A stretch of 64,000 bases of DNA from Clytia hemisphaerica. Lineage: Eukaryota; Cnidaria; Hydrozoa; Leptothecata; Clytiidae. The stretch is from positions 4,121,015 through 4,185,014 of the forward strand of contig CACVBU010000865.1 in assembly GCA_902728285.1 (NCBI GenBank), given 5' to 3'. Position 1 is the stretch's first letter, and each line of letters begins with the position of its first letter. Made by a program: the position numbers and the translations under genes. Shown one piece after another: positions 1 through 11,008 of this stretch. Under the pieces are notes generated by a model. It ran no database searches, was not told the DNA's origin, and saw only the letters and a program-made list of their open reading frames with translations.

Positions 1-769
1 TTTTAGTATTTAACTACCCTGGTTAGTAAATTTTTTTTTCAATTTCTCGTCACACCACCACCGTAGTAAACGTCATTATGTTTCAGATTTTACTACCGAC
101 CCCCCCCCTGATTTAACATTAATTTCGGGTTCAATAAAATAAACCTTTTTTACCCCTATTTTACAATACCGCTTGGTCCAAAAAATAATTTCGGACGTTT
201 GTTAGCTTCTTGAGACCGAATAAATTCTTGAATGACCTTGAAAGTACTTTTATCAGAAAGAGCATAGTCTAACTTAAATTTCGAGGTATATATTTTAAAT
301 TTGGTTGAGTAGTTTTAAGTTATAGCTTTTCAAAGTCAAAATTCACTTTTCAAAATGTGCAAAAAACATTTTAGACCACCCGGCAATATGATAGAATTTA
401 AGATAAAATTTATAATCATAAAAATGCCCAAGGGAATTTTTACAGAACTTATAAATAGAAGAATATTTTATCAAGATAATTGAAATTTGAACAGGGAGGT
501 GTTATATTGACCTAAAGTTTATCAAAGTTCGATATTATTGAAACACTGGCCAAATGTTTGTCGATTTGATTAATTAGTTGTCAGCTAATTCACTATTTCA
601 TGTAGAAAACGGACTGGTCTGTAGAAATTTGGCTGTGTTTTGAATCGTTTTTATAAGTATGTGAAGGAGATAGGTAAGGGCGTGAAACTAAAACCAACAG
701 AAGCTTTTGTTATCCCAGATATTCCACAGAGAAGTGAATTGGATTCCTGATTTTTCCTTCTCTTCATGA
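1..769. other. AT-rich DNA without a recognised gene
   Basis: I see no coding exon, RNA gene or complete repeat here. The missing 5' exon of the downstream Phafin gene could lie in or before this stretch, but I found nothing resembling the expected N-terminal PH-domain sequence. Confidence 0.5.
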
Positions 770-777
770 GAGACAAA

Positions 778-1039
778 GTAAAAGTCTGCGACCGCAGTCG
801 GAGGCGACCTGAAGGCTCCTTTTTCGATAGCTAATTACCCGAAGGTAGGGGAGGGCTCTTTCTCCCTGGATTGCTTCCCTTTAATCTTGATCCTTCTCTT
901 AATTGCTTAATTGCTGAACATCGAGCAAGTACCATTTTGGGAATATCTTTGGTATGACCCGGTTGGGGGGTTGAACCCACAACCTTGCGAACCGTAGCTG
1001 GATGCTCTACCACTGTTGGTAACTTCGGTCGCTAATAAT
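778..1039 (-). repeat. tRNA-derived SINE
   Basis: On the minus strand, positions 1017-953 read as a tRNA-like head. There is an A-box-like TGGTAGAGCATCCAG and a B-box-like GTGGGTTCAACCC about 30 bases further on, followed by CCGGGTCATACC and a non-tRNA body. The element is flanked by the 9-bp direct repeat AGAGACAAA (769-777 and 1040-1048), which fits a target-site duplication. The head lacks a proper acceptor stem and is not a functional tRNA gene. Similar heads are common in marine invertebrate SINEs (from memory, not searched). Confidence 0.65.
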
Positions 1040-1099
1040 AGAGACAAAAATGCAAATGTCATCGACTGTATAGTCAAGTCCTATGCAGATCCAATAATG

Positions 1100-2634
1100 T
1101 CAACGGGGTCTACGGATCATTATTGAAGCTTCTTTTAATAATACATTCTCCGTCTTCCAAGACTTCCAAACAATACCTTGTCTCATACCTGGAGGTGTCG
1201 GAGTATTTCGATAAACACCATTGAAATTCATCCTAAAACAATTCCCGTGCCACCATCCGGATGAATAATCTTCAGCACAATTTCCTTCCACGTAAGTATC
1301 TCTATCAACATCTGGTGTAGAAAATTCCATGCCATTCATATTAAGCCTCCAATCGTCATGATGATACCCATTGTGTGGGGAACCAGCAATTACATTAATC
1401 TGTAATAGTTGGCTTCATTCTCGATGGAGAAATTCTTAAAAGTTACCCACTTCTTCGAACCTTCAAAATCAACAGCGTCTAGTCTGATATCCATGGGTCG
1501 TCCATGAGTTAATTTGTGTATATTTTCAAGACCTAACCAATGTTCACCGTCAATATTTCCAAAACCATTTTTATAATCTTTCCAATTTCGATTGAAATCG
1601 ACTGAACCGTCAAATCGATTTTGGATGTATGTCCATGCAGTATCCGCTCGTGGCATCATTTCACAAAAAACTTTGAATTTGTAACGATTGTGGTAGATCC
1701 ATTAGACGTCTGATTGATTGTGTCCACGTGCCAACCAATCTCACAGTCTATGTTTTCATACTGACCGTCATGAAGTAATTCGTTGTAAGTCTGGACTTCT
1801 AAAAATACCCGAAGTAAAAACAGTGACTTATGGTAACTATTCAATTCTATACCTATCCATCTTGGTTTGGAATGAACTTCAAAATTTCGTTTCTCTCGAT
1901 GATTTGTCTACACTAGCATTGGATCGTCTTAAAGATTTGAGCAAATTATATTTCCTCTCGTCGTACATTTTTTTTTTTTTTTTTTTTTTTTTTTTCGAGT
2001 TTGATTTTAAATTTTAACATTTTCTTTTCTTTTCTTTTCTTTTCTTTTTCTTTTTATTCTTTTGATTCTCTTCTTTTTTAAATCTGTTTTTTTTTTCTGT
2101 TTTTATTAAAAACGAAATTAAAAAACGAAAATTATTTCACTTTATTACCCTAGTATGATCGTTTTATAAACTTAGTATTTTTTTCACTTGTTGTTGTAAT
2201 TATATCGTGCGGCCACCTCATTAGTTTAGCATTATGTCTATGAGTGTGGTCGCTAGTCTCGCTTTCGTTAACAAATAAATGATTTACTTACTTACTTACT
2301 TATGGACTGCGTAAGCCAACATTTGTCTCCTTCCGATGAGACCAAATAATTGGAAAGATCTGATATCACTCCATACAATTTGCAAATCCATGTTGAAACT
2401 GTTAGTTCTTTGTATTGAACATATTCGCAATCAGTGAAATAAATGTTTAATACATTTGTGAAAGCAATGATCTTTTGAAAAGACTTCTCCATCAAACCAT
2501 GGTTGGGGACCATCAATAGCAGTGTTTGTATGCAGGTGTTTGAACGGTAGAAAAGGTAAATGGGGGTCCATTCCCAAAGAATGTTTGGAAAACAAAATAA
2601 AACTATTTAACAGTAATATTAACATGATTTTCAC
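1100..2634 (-). pseudogene. PAN + fibrinogen-like secreted lectin, frameshifted
   Basis: This two-exon gene reads right to left. Exon 1 (2634-2300) starts with a signal peptide (MKIMLILLLNSFILF) and enters a PAN/apple-like cysteine module (DHCFHKC ... DCEYVQY ... WICKLYG ... KCWLTQS). An intron of about 501 bp (2299-1799, GT donor, AG acceptor) leads to exon 2 (1798-1100) with a fibrinogen C-terminal domain: VQTYNELLHDGQYEN, KFKVFCEM, FDGSVDFNRNWKDYKNGFG, GEHWLGLENIHKLT, MEFSTPDVDRD, GNCAEDY and WWHGNC. Family members are secreted pattern-recognition or adhesion lectins. At least three single-base frame changes interrupt it: in the PAN module near 2430, before KFKVFCEM near 1690, and after NYYRL near 1390. 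It is therefore probably a pseudogene, though assembly errors could mimic this. The splice junction keeps frame (SIK-VQTYN), so it arose from a real spliced gene. Confidence 0.75.
1799..2299 (-). other. Intron of the fibrinogen-like gene with poly-T and TTTTC tracts
   Basis: The intron holds a long T run (about 1967-1995) and TTTTC repeats (about 2018-2050) on the plus strand. The donor lies inside a (TTAC)n run at 2281-2302. No further coding sequence is visible. Confidence 0.5.
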
Positions 2635-2966
2635 AAAAATCGATAAATAAAATGAAAGCTTAAGTTAAAAGAGTCACACAAAAAAACTTTGTTTTGATTT
2701 TATTTTTCTGATTAGTATTTTATGAGACAAATGAAAATTAAAATACATCCAATAATGAATACTTGGCTCCTTGAATTCATTTAGTTGAAGAATAATCAAA
2801 AAATAATATTGATATTATGTATCCAAAGAACGGACGAAACATGTCGGGGAAAATCAAAATATAATAGCCGCATTCTTTTTCACCGTTCAACATATCTCTA
2901 TCGTATTTATTACGTGTTTTGATTATTTTTACCACACGAGCAATTGAGCTGTTCCATAAAATTTCT

Positions 2967-3206
2967 ATACAGGGGGGTGAACAAACCTTTTCAAGTGTAA
3001 ACAAATTTCTTGGAAAAGTGTAGATACCCCATGGAAAATGGCAAGATTTGCAAAAGAACCCTTGGAAAAAATTCTTTTCATCTCTTAAAGTGAGGGTGGA
3101 CGAACTAAAATCAGTTGCTCACCCCATGGAAACTCGAGAATAACTTTAGATCCCCTGGAAATTATTCTCGGATCACCCCCTGGAAATGTTTGTCCACCCC
3201 CTGTAT
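2967..3206. mobile_element. MITE with reiterated CCCC(T/A)TGGAAA motif
   Basis: Inverted ends ATACAGGGGGGTGAACAAAC (left) and GTTTGTCCACCCCCTGTAT (right) enclose 240 bp. The interior repeats a CCCCATGGAAA / CCCTTGGAAA / CCCCTGGAAA motif at least five times. No ORF. It lies between the fibrinogen-like pseudogene and the transposon fossils. Confidence 0.75.
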
Positions 3207-3261
3207 GGTCATAAAATGGCCGTGACAAGTGTATTCTATTTCTATTACTTTATTACAATTA

Positions 3262-3370
3262 CATGAAAATTTCGCGGCACGAAAATTTCGCGGTTTCGCG
3301 GTCGAGGCCGAAAAACCACGAAATAAAAATGGCGCAAAAAACTATTTTGGAGCTCGACCGCGAAATTAAA
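3262..3370. repeat. TTCGCGG-rich repeat
   Basis: A short block reiterates AAATTTCGCGG and related GTCGAGGCCGA / CTCGACCGCG arms. The same TTCGCGG vocabulary recurs at 4835-5010, 7740-7870 and 8250-8345, suggesting related non-autonomous elements. Confidence 0.45.
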
Positions 3371-3854
3371 ATGTATAAAAAAATCTGGTTTGTTCCCGTT
3401 TTCCCCCGTTTTTTTCCGAAATAGATAAAAAATCCCGCTTTTTTAACATAAAAACAATAAATAATAAAACCGGATAATTAATGGCTGGCTTCAGTGTATT
3501 TTATTTTACACAAATAGAATCATCAGTAATAGTTACAAGCAATAATAATGATTACTAGTCAATCACAATAATGTTGAATTTTTTCGAATTCTTATTACAC
3601 TTCTCTTCTTTTTTCTTCATTTGGCAAAACGTTGAAAAATTTTCTGATGTCATTTCTGCTACTGCTGGGTGGGTCATTTTCTTGATTCGACTTTTTGCTG
3701 TTTTTTTCGTTGACTTTGTCAGGTTTTCTTTTTCTATTTTGGGGCCTGGTTGCGTTAGAAGTATTTGTTTCGCTATCCGCCACTTCACTGAAATCCGCAA
3801 ATCATCTAAAAGGAGTGAGCCTATGATAACTTCCTCTGTAGGTTCTTCATAGAG

Positions 3855-4150
3855 TTATTCATATAGAATCATTTGTTTATATCTATCAATCAGCGTGTTG
3901 TTTTTGACCGTTGCAATGGCTAATTTAACCGATAATTTACAAGGGATTTCAAGGCCATCTTGAACAAGCAGAGAAAGACGATAATGAGTTGCTGATACTT
4001 CTACGAGCACTCGAGCACCTCTGTCTATCAGAAATTTTGTTGCACGTGATATCTCCATTGGTAAATGTCCGTAAATTTGACCATTTTCTAGAGAAGGTTT
4101 TGATAGCAAAAACATCGAAAGGGTTCACGTCATCGTGTTGACAAATCAAT
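3855..4150 (-). pseudogene. Transposon-associated GH(L/V)P-EISR domain fossil
   Basis: The minus strand encodes LICQHDDVNPFDVFAIKTFS in one frame, and after a one-base shift near 4095 ENGQIYGHLPMEISRATKF and GLEIPCKLSVKL. The pattern (V/Y)GH(V/L)PxEISR ... (G/D)GLEIPC is one I recall from repeated uncharacterised proteins of invertebrates, often associated with transposons. The frameshift and isolation say it is dead. Family assignment is from memory. Confidence 0.5.
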
Positions 4151-4260
4151 TTTTCCCCAAGATAAGGCGTCTAATAACGGCGATAATAATAAAAAAATTC
4201 ACCTGGCACAGGGAACATCTTGGAGCTGACTGATAACTGTTAGCGTGTTGTAAGATTTTT

Positions 4261-4524
4261 ACGTGGAAAGCCGCTGGAATAAGAGAAGCAATCGATAAAG
4301 GCTATGATACCTTACCAGAATTAGATCTTTTTCAAGATATCGACCCATTAATGTCGACAGGTCAACCCGTAAAATAAAGTAACGTCGCCGCTTATCTTGA
4401 AATGTCAGAGGAGGACCGGCAGCTCCATGGTTACCGACCCTGTGAATCAGATGAGGATACCGATGATGATGACGATGATGAGGTTTTCGATCCAGAGAGG
4501 AACTATTTGGATGCATTTAACTGA
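4261..4524 (+). pseudogene. DDE transposase-like C-terminal fragment
   Basis: An open segment starts TWKAAGIREAIDKGYDTLP and continues to DLFQDIDPLM. A TAA at 4375 interrupts it, and it resumes in the same frame as an acidic tail (SDEDTDDDDDDEVFDPERN) ending at TGA 4522. The W-K-A-A-G-I ... L-P-x-L-D-x-F-x-D-I-D-P pattern resembles the tail of pogo/jerky-type transposases. With an in-frame stop and no catalytic core it is a remnant. Confidence 0.4.
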
Positions 4525-4785
4525 TTCAACTTATTTTAAAAGAAAATATAGTTAAAAGGATAACTAAAACAACGCCTTATTTCTTGTTTGTGATAAAGAA
4601 TTAAGACTAAGAAGCTTAGCTCCCCAATAATTTTAACGTTTTCGCTTATATTTTTAGCCATTCATTTATTTTTGATCTTTACCGGCAATGTAGAGGCCCA
4701 ATTTTTCAAATTCTAACTAAATTTCAGCCTCCCAATATGAAAATGCTTTCTACTACTGTTAATGCACAAAGAATTAACTAATTAA

Positions 4786-5063
4786 CAAAAAATTTATAAG
4801 TAATTTGACTTGCATACCTTTAGGGAAGAAATTTTCACGGAACTTAATTTCGCGGTTGGGAGAATTTTTTGTTTACAATATAGCTTTTTTGCCCTAAAAA
4901 GACCAATTTTAGAGGTGATTTTATAAAAAATCTAAAAAAAATTCTATAAAATTTGTGTTTCGCGGAATTAAATTTCGCGGATTTGTCAAAAAACCTCGAA
5001 ATTAAATTCCGCGAAAATTTCTTCTCTTAAGGTATGCAAGTCAAATTACTTATAAATTTTTTG
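4786..5063. mobile_element. MITE with about 65-bp inverted repeats and TTCGCGG core
   Basis: The left arm (4786-4850, starting CAAAAAATTTATAAGTAATT) is matched almost exactly in reverse complement by the right arm (to 5063). The middle reiterates TTCGCGG. The right end lies 24 bp upstream of the first visible Phafin exon. Confidence 0.8.
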
Positions 5064-5087
5064 AAAAATGTTTTTTTCTTTCACCAG

Positions 5088-8000
5088 TATGCCAATCAAC
5101 ACATTATTCCACTTCAAGAAGTCAAAATCATAACACTGGAAGATGACGGAAGTAAGATTGTTTTTTTATTCAATTTAATCCTGTTTTTTTTTTTTTACAA
5201 TTTCAAATGATTTTCTTGGTCTTGAAATTTTGTTGAAAAGGCAAATTTTTATGAAACTTTTGTTTTGAAAGGAGACAAAGTTAAAGTTAAAAAGACTCGA
5301 CCATTTCTTATTCTGATTCCATTTTTCGATTTTTTTTGTCTAATTCGCGCTGAAATGATGCTTTAGAGATTGGGCTTTTCTAGAATTTGATTATGGCGGG
5401 TGGAGGATGTAACAATTTTCAGTGATTTACCCCCCGGACAAGCATCAGTTGACCCCCGGACAACCCAAATTACCCCCGGACAGAGCAAATTTACCCCCTG
5501 GACAAGGCAAATTTTGATGATTTTTCGCTGACAATAATTATCCTCCACTCCCCCCCCCATGTACAGACATTTTCTGGAAGAGCCCATTCTTTAAGAATAC
5601 TATCCCTTATTTGAACCTTTTCAAGAGTTGAAAATGTTCTTTCTATGTCCCATAAAAGTTCGACTAAAAGAGGGAGAGGGTCATTTTTTTTGTTTTCGAA
5701 GTATTGGAAAATGAATAGCTGTAATAACTTCCATTTGTTTATTACCATCCAGCGTGTATTATTTCACTCGTATCATACTCTCGGGTACCTAATAGCCGGG
5801 GGGGGGGGGGTGGAATAAGCAGGGGGGTTGGAAAAAATCTCAAAATTTAATAAGCGGGGGGGTTGGAATAAAAATGTCCTGGGTGGAAAATGTTTGAAAA
5901 GGAGGTTAATACAGCAGAATTAAGACAAAAAAGGGAACTTTCAAAAACATTTTCCCAAAAATTAATAAGCGGGGTTGGAATAAGAATGTCCTGGGTGGAA
6001 AATTTTCGAAAAATTAATTAGCGGGGGGTGACGGCTATTAGGTACCCGAGAGTAAGAACAATGAGGCACAAACACCAAAAAAAAGTTAGCAACTAAGCCT
6101 AACTATTTTGTTCGTCAAAATTATTTTCTTTCGGTATCAGACTTCAAAAATGGATGGCAAATCATTAGTCCCAGTAAATCATTTGCTGTATACGCAGCGA
6201 CGCCCACAGAAAAAGCTGAATGGATGGCACATATCAACAAATGTATCAATGATCTTCTGAAAAAGAGTAAGATTTACGTAAAGTTTATTTATAAGAACAA
6301 ACTATATAAGAACATAAGGCTCCGATGGCCGAAATGTTAAGAACATGTTAAGAACATTTTTAGGCTTAAAACTCAAAGCTAAGAACATCCGATTACAGTC
6401 ATCTTTTCATGAATTTGTTACTCTGAAAGCAAGTATAAAATGTAATCTTAAATATTCTACAGTTGACGCTCTCTAATTCGACGTTCTACTATTCGATAGG
6501 CTCCCTTATTCGATGAAATTTAAAGTCCCCGTCAACAAGAAACTCTCATAAACGACGCTCCTTTACTCGATAAGCTCTCTTATTCGATGAAAATCCAATT
6601 CCCCTTGAAGCCCAAATTAGAGAGCGTATTTATTTTCTAGCTGGTAAGAAACCATCAGGCGAGGAAGCAGCCGTCTGGGTTCCAGATCAAAGTGCAAATG
6701 TCTGCATGCTTTGTCAGAAAACGAAATTCACTACCATTGTTCGTAAGGTGAGATAGATAGATAATAGGTAACGGTGTACCAATATATGGAATGTCCATAA
6801 AATTAATATTGGTACATTACACTTCGCCGTACCGTTTTTTCGAGCTGTCCCTGAAAAATCTCGATTTTTGACATTCCTTAAAATGTGTTACGAGATCCAC
6901 GGTCAGCAGATTTGGCTATTCTGACTTCAGGTCAAGCTAGAGTAGAATCTGAGAATATTGGTGTGTCTTTCTGTACGTGTCTGCCTTGAAGTCTTGTTGA
7001 TCTGAAATTTGGCACACTTGTTCTTTGGGTGAATACCTGTGGCAGTTTTTCAGATTAATGATCATTTTTGCTGAGAAGGTTAAGAGACCTTTTCCTTTGA
7101 GCATCTCTCGTAGGATTTTTATTTCAAAAGCCCAGTCTCAGGCAGCAGACTATCGAAAATGAGTGTTATTATCGAGTCTTAGTTTGAACCTTCACTGACA
7201 TTTTAAGATGTTATATTTTTTCAAAGTGATTTTAATTTCTTGACGAATACAAGAAATGTAGACAAGTGATTTTCCTTAACAAATGCAGATATTTTATGAT
7301 AATCGATTACTAAATACACTGCAGTCGCTTATAATTCATTTCATATAGTAATATGGGTGTTATATATGATAATACAAAAACTGTTAAAACTGTTTATATT
7401 ATTTGATTGACAGTTTTATTATAAGGTTATAAGTAATAACCGACTAGTTTACTAGTCTAATGTCTGATAACTGGTTTATCGGTGACCCAAAAAATGCACT
7501 TTTGTGTTGGAAAAAAGCGCAGGGCACTTTTGTAGCAAAGTGACGTTAGATTGCTGCTACCGCTACAATGCAACAACATCTTTTCGTCAATTTATATTTT
7601 TACATGTAAAATACAAGATATATTGTACTCTTTTTAAACCAATCAGATTGCAGATATTTTTTGGATCGCCGATTAGGGATAATATCAGTTTGTTCCTTTC
7701 ATTATTTTCTGCTTATTTTCTATAAATGTGTGTTTATTGGGAACTATTTTTCGCGGGAACTAATTTTTGCGTTTTTTGGTGTCTACCGCGAAAATTAGTT
7801 CCGCGAAATGCAATTTTTACTAAAAAATTCTCAAAAACTTGGTGTCGACCGCGAAAATAATTTCCGCAAAATGCGCCTGCAAATTTAGTTACTAAATTAT
7901 TTTTGCTACTTTTTTTCAGCATCATTGCAGACGTTGCGGATCGGTAGTCTGTGGGAATTGCTCATCCAAGCGGTTCCTCATCCCACACATCTCATCTAAA

Positions 8001-9024
8001 CCAGTACGCGTTTGCGACCAATGTTATGATAAAATGTCCTCTGGTGCAGTCAAACCGGACGAACCGTTCAATAAATCAACGGAAGGCAAAATTCGAGCCG
8101 GTATTTCATTGTTTTGTGTTAATTTCCCATTTCTTGTGGAATTCAAACAATTTGATTTGTTTTGTAATACGAGTACCATTCGCTTTTCTGAAGATTTTCG
8201 GTCTGGAACATCAAAAATGTAATACTTTAGGCGTACAAACATTCGCAAACAGAAACTTTCCGATTTTCGCGAATTTTGGCCCTTTTCGCGCCAGTAAAAG
8301 TCTTGGAAGGGCTATTCGCGAAAGTTTATGCTCGCGAAAGTTTGAACGCCTAAAGTATGGTGTGAACCTTTCTTTAGCATTTTCTGTTCTTACCATCATT
8401 CTTTTTATTCAATCTTTGGCATTCAATAGATTCCAAGAACTCTTTATCAAGAAACGAAGCAGAGAAATTAGCAGAGAGTGGCTCATCGGCCGAAGAGAGT
8501 GACGGAGAGGAGGAAAACGGAGATATGCAACAGGTAAGGGAAGGAAACTGTTTTTGGCGTAACTACCTACTACTCTCTTCAAAATTAATGTCTCGAAATC
8601 TAAAGATTTTATAAGAACCATTCCTATTTCATTGGAAAGAAGAAAGATAAACTTAAATTTTGATGGAACATTTATTAAATTCGATTCATTAGATCAAAAG
8701 TTATACTCAATTGAATAAAAAAGTTGCTTTCTGAAAGTGTTAAAAAACGTTAAAAATCGACCTATTAATTTATTTTTAATTGCCAATCGCAATAGCCTTT
8801 ACATGTTTAAGAGCATTTTTCAGTAATTAAACACATAAATTTTGAAAGTGAAGGGTCGAAAGGGTTTAGAATAGTAATATGGGCGCATTTTCGTTTGTGT
8901 CTGATAAAATGTTATACACTCTATTAACTTTGATTTCATTCTTTGGCAGCCAACATCATTTTACGAAGAAGGCGAGGAAAGTAAGGAGCCAGCAAGACCA
9001 AACGATCCACCTGCAGCCACTTGA
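5088..9024 (+). CDS. PLEKHF: Phafin (PH and FYVE domain protein), 5' part missing
   Basis: Six exons, all with GT/AG borders, join without a frame break: 5088-5151, 6141-6266, 6641-6747, 7920-8100, 8430-8533 and 8950-9024 (TGA). They give 218 aa. Residues 1-63 are the C-terminal half of a PH domain (NQHIIPLQEVKI, FKNGWQI, SKSFAVYAAT, TEKAEWMAHINKC). Residues 76-134 are a FYVE zinc finger with WVPD, eight cysteines (85, 88, 102, 105, 110, 113, 131, 134), the RKHHCRRCG phosphoinositide-binding motif and VRVC. An acidic tail (EESDGEEENGD) matches the acidic end of Phafin. Family members bind PI3P on endosomes and act in endosome and lysosome traffic. About 75-85 N-terminal residues are missing compared with the roughly 249-aa human Phafin2, and I could not find their exon upstream. 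Whether it is the single invertebrate orthologue or closer to PLEKHF1 or 2 is undecided. Confidence 0.93.
5362..5593. mobile_element. MITE of the ACCCCCGGACA family (copy 1)
   Basis: Imperfect inverted ends (GATTGGGCTTTTCTAGAA and TTCTGGAAGAGCCCATTC) enclose four copies of a (T/G)ACCCCCGGACA motif. Other copies lie at about 17270-17855, 46690-46860 and 60015-60220. It sits in a Phafin intron. Confidence 0.7.
5776..6054. mobile_element. MITE with TACTCTCGGGTACC ends
   Basis: The 22-bp inverted ends begin TACTCTCGGGTACCTAATAG. The interior reiterates GGGGGGTTGGAATAA and GTCCTGGGTGGAAAA. The element at 10890-11008 begins with the related TACTCTTAGG. Intronic in Phafin, about 86 bp before exon 6141. 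Confidence 0.8.
6285..6420. repeat. AAGAACA-family MITE fragment
   Basis: It contains TATAAGAACA, GGCCGAAATGTTAAGAACA, TGTTAAGAACATTTTTAGGCTT and AAGAACATCC in the order seen in the complete copy at 42360-42610. Confidence 0.6.
6466..6627. mobile_element. MITE with ACGCTCTCTAATT ends
   Basis: Perfect 13-bp inverted ends ACGCTCTCTAATT / AATTAGAGAGCGT enclose a reiterated CTC(C/T)(C/T)TTATTCGATGAAA motif. The right end is 13 bp from Phafin exon 6641, so the polypyrimidine tract is squeezed between the element and the exon. Confidence 0.8.
7740..7875. repeat. GAAAATTAGTTCCGCG repeat in Phafin intron
   Basis: Short inverted and direct copies of (T)TTCGCGG(G)AACTA and ACCGCGAAAA(T)TA(G/A)TTCCGC lie just upstream of exon 7920. 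Probably a decayed MITE of the TTCGCGG group. Confidence 0.45.
8222..8358. mobile_element. Short MITE with ATACTTTAGGCGT ends
   Basis: Perfect 13-bp inverted ends ATACTTTAGGCGT / ACGCCTAAAGTAT enclose reiterated TTCGCGAA words. Length 137 bp, in the Phafin intron before exon 8430. Confidence 0.8.
8585..8880. repeat. Dispersed repeat, intact relative of 36650 and 37855 copies
   Basis: The stretch CATTGGAAAG ... GATCAAAAGTTATACTCAAT ... AAAACGTTAAAAATCGACC ... CTTTACATG recurs at 36650-36751 plus 37493-37570 and, reversed, at 37855-38070. This copy lacks the insertion found at 36752-37492. It fills most of the last Phafin intron. Confidence 0.6.
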
Positions 9025-9698
9025 TACCCATATCACAGATTCTCTTAAAACACTGGATCAGGAGGGTAACTTTCTTCCAACAACATTAAGAGGTATCCGT
9101 CCTTTTTTTCTGGCAAAAACTTTTTGTGCTATTCGGGATGTTCTGGAAGTTTCAATTTTTCTTCCTTTTTTTGTTTTGCATTTTTTTTATATATATTTTA
9201 TTAGAATATCAGAATTGACATTTAGCTTGAGAAAAGTACACCGACTAGATGATTGTGCTATCTAGTTCTCTCTGCTCAGTTTTACTTACCTTTTTGCTTA
9301 ATAATACAGTGTACAAAGTTTCTTCTGTTTCATCGAAGTGTAAAAAAGACTTTTCACACCCCTGTGTCACAGACCCGCTGGGAAAATACCCTGGAATTTC
9401 AGCCCCACTGGGAAATTGACTTTGATTTTATCCCCATTCAAAATTCAACGATTAAAAATTGCATTCCAAAACCATCCCCACTTGATTTTTTAATGTTGAA
9501 ACAATAGAATTTCTATAAGAATTTTTATCCCCACTGAGGGAAAAACTTCAACCGGGCCTGTGAGACAGGAGTGTTTTTTCTGTCACCGAATTCAACAAAA
9601 TTCTGCAAAATTTAAAGAATCTTGCATAATTTGTTGTTTTAACTCAATTTTCGTCTAAGATAAAAAAACTTTGCATTGACCACTGATAAAAGGATATT
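9025..9698. other. Phafin 3' flank, no gene seen
   Basis: AT-rich DNA follows the Phafin stop and presumably includes its 3' UTR. Around 9360-9560, CCCACTGGGAAA / CCCCACTG(A)GGGAAA words recur, probably another decayed reiterated-motif element. No convincing ORF. Confidence 0.4.
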
Positions 9699-9796
9699 CC
9701 CAGCTGGCACACAACGTTGTTTCAACGTTTATCTAACGTTCACAACGTCCATATAACGTTAGATGAACGTTAAAACAACGTTGTGTGCCAGCTGGG
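9699..9796. mobile_element. Palindromic AACGTT foldback element
   Basis: The ends CCCAGCTGGCACACAACGTT and its exact reverse complement enclose further AACGTT words, so nearly the whole 98 bp can fold on itself. The CAGCTGGCACACAACGTT end is one I recall as widespread in invertebrate genomes (memory, not checked). Confidence 0.8.
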
Positions 9797-9799
9797 TTT

Positions 9800-10889
9800 A
9801 GTTGAAACCATTCTTGTACTCTAAAAATGCCTTTTACGAGACTGGTTATACAGAAAACTTTAAAAAACTGGGACAAAAAAAAGATCCTTATTTGATTGCT
9901 CAGCCATCAAAAAACTACTTCTTCTTCCATACCCAGTTGAGTGTATTTTAGTGTATGTAGATTTCATTACACTAATTTCAAATGAAATTAAATTAAAATT
10001 TGATGCGGGAAACTTTTTGCATAATTTTGGGCTTTTTTTCCTGGAAAAAAAACACATTAAATACACAACATTATGCAAAGAGTTTCACACATTAATTGTC
10101 GTGGTATGTAGGCGGGTATTTCATTCTCAATTATTTACCACTCTGTACTATAGAGGTTAATTATCCTTGGATAAGAAAATTCTATTCATTAGGTGCCTCC
10201 CCAATTGATAGAAACTAGAATTGTCTTATTATTAGTTAAAAAATTGACAAGACTTTCTTTCCATCTTTTCTTCGTGGCCACTTATATATATTTTTTATTT
10301 TTGTATTGATTTTTTTTTCTAATTTTAAAATTTCCAGATTTGTCTTTTATTAGTACCTACTGCACATGTTTTTGAAAATATTTTTTAAGGGTACATACAG
10401 ACTAGCAACGATATTTTTTATATAAATTAAATGTTAAAAATTGAATAAGATAAATTTTTGTTTTTTTGTATTGTAAAAATATTACTTTTATACTTTGATA
10501 CTTGATGTCCATATCCTTAAGCTTGTTTAAAAGTCATTTGTTTTGTTTGGATGCCAATCAGTTCTAGATCAAACATCAAACTATTTACCTTTCCATCAAA
10601 ATGTGTTTGTTTTGTTTAAAAGACGTAGAAACTAAATGGTTTTAGATAGTTGAACACCTTCAAAACCTCTGAAAGATCTTTGTTCCAAAACAGTGTTTGT
10701 CTTCAATCAAACAAGTGGTCGATCTTAAAACATTATTCTGGAATGTTTTTCCAGGAAGAAACAAACATTCTGTTTTGGCTTTTTTTAATGGGTTTCCTCA
10801 TTAAAGACATCATTTGACGTATCTTCTACCATTTGCCTACACAACCTTTCTATATTATAAAGTAGATTATCTTCAAAAACCAGACAAAG
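9800..10889. other. AT-rich spacer, no gene seen
   Basis: No coding exon or complete repeat is supported. Small tandem or foldback fragments with TTGTTTTGTTT words occur around 10540-10780. Confidence 0.4.
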
Positions 10890-11008
10890 TACTCTTAGGT
10901 GAAAAATAAAGCCCCCCCCCCCTTGTTAATTTTTTGAAAATTTTCCAATGCCCCCCCCCCCAGATCTTATTTAGGACCCTCCCCCGGTTTATTTGGAGCC
11001 TAAGAGTA
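10890..11008. mobile_element. 119-bp MITE with TACTCTTAGG ends and poly-C core
   Basis: The ends TACTCTTAGG / CCTAAGAGTA enclose three C-rich blocks (12, 13 and 5 C's). The ends are related to the 5776-6054 element. Confidence 0.65.

Noticed and set aside
953..1020. Possible functional tRNA gene on the minus strand
   Set aside because: A and B boxes are present, but no proper acceptor stem pairs, and the sequence continues into a SINE body flanked by direct repeats.
7951..8502. 183-aa plus-strand ORF, the second longest single-frame open stretch on that strand
   Set aside because: It is out of frame with the real Phafin exons 7920-8100 and 8430-8533 that it spans and runs through an intron and a MITE.
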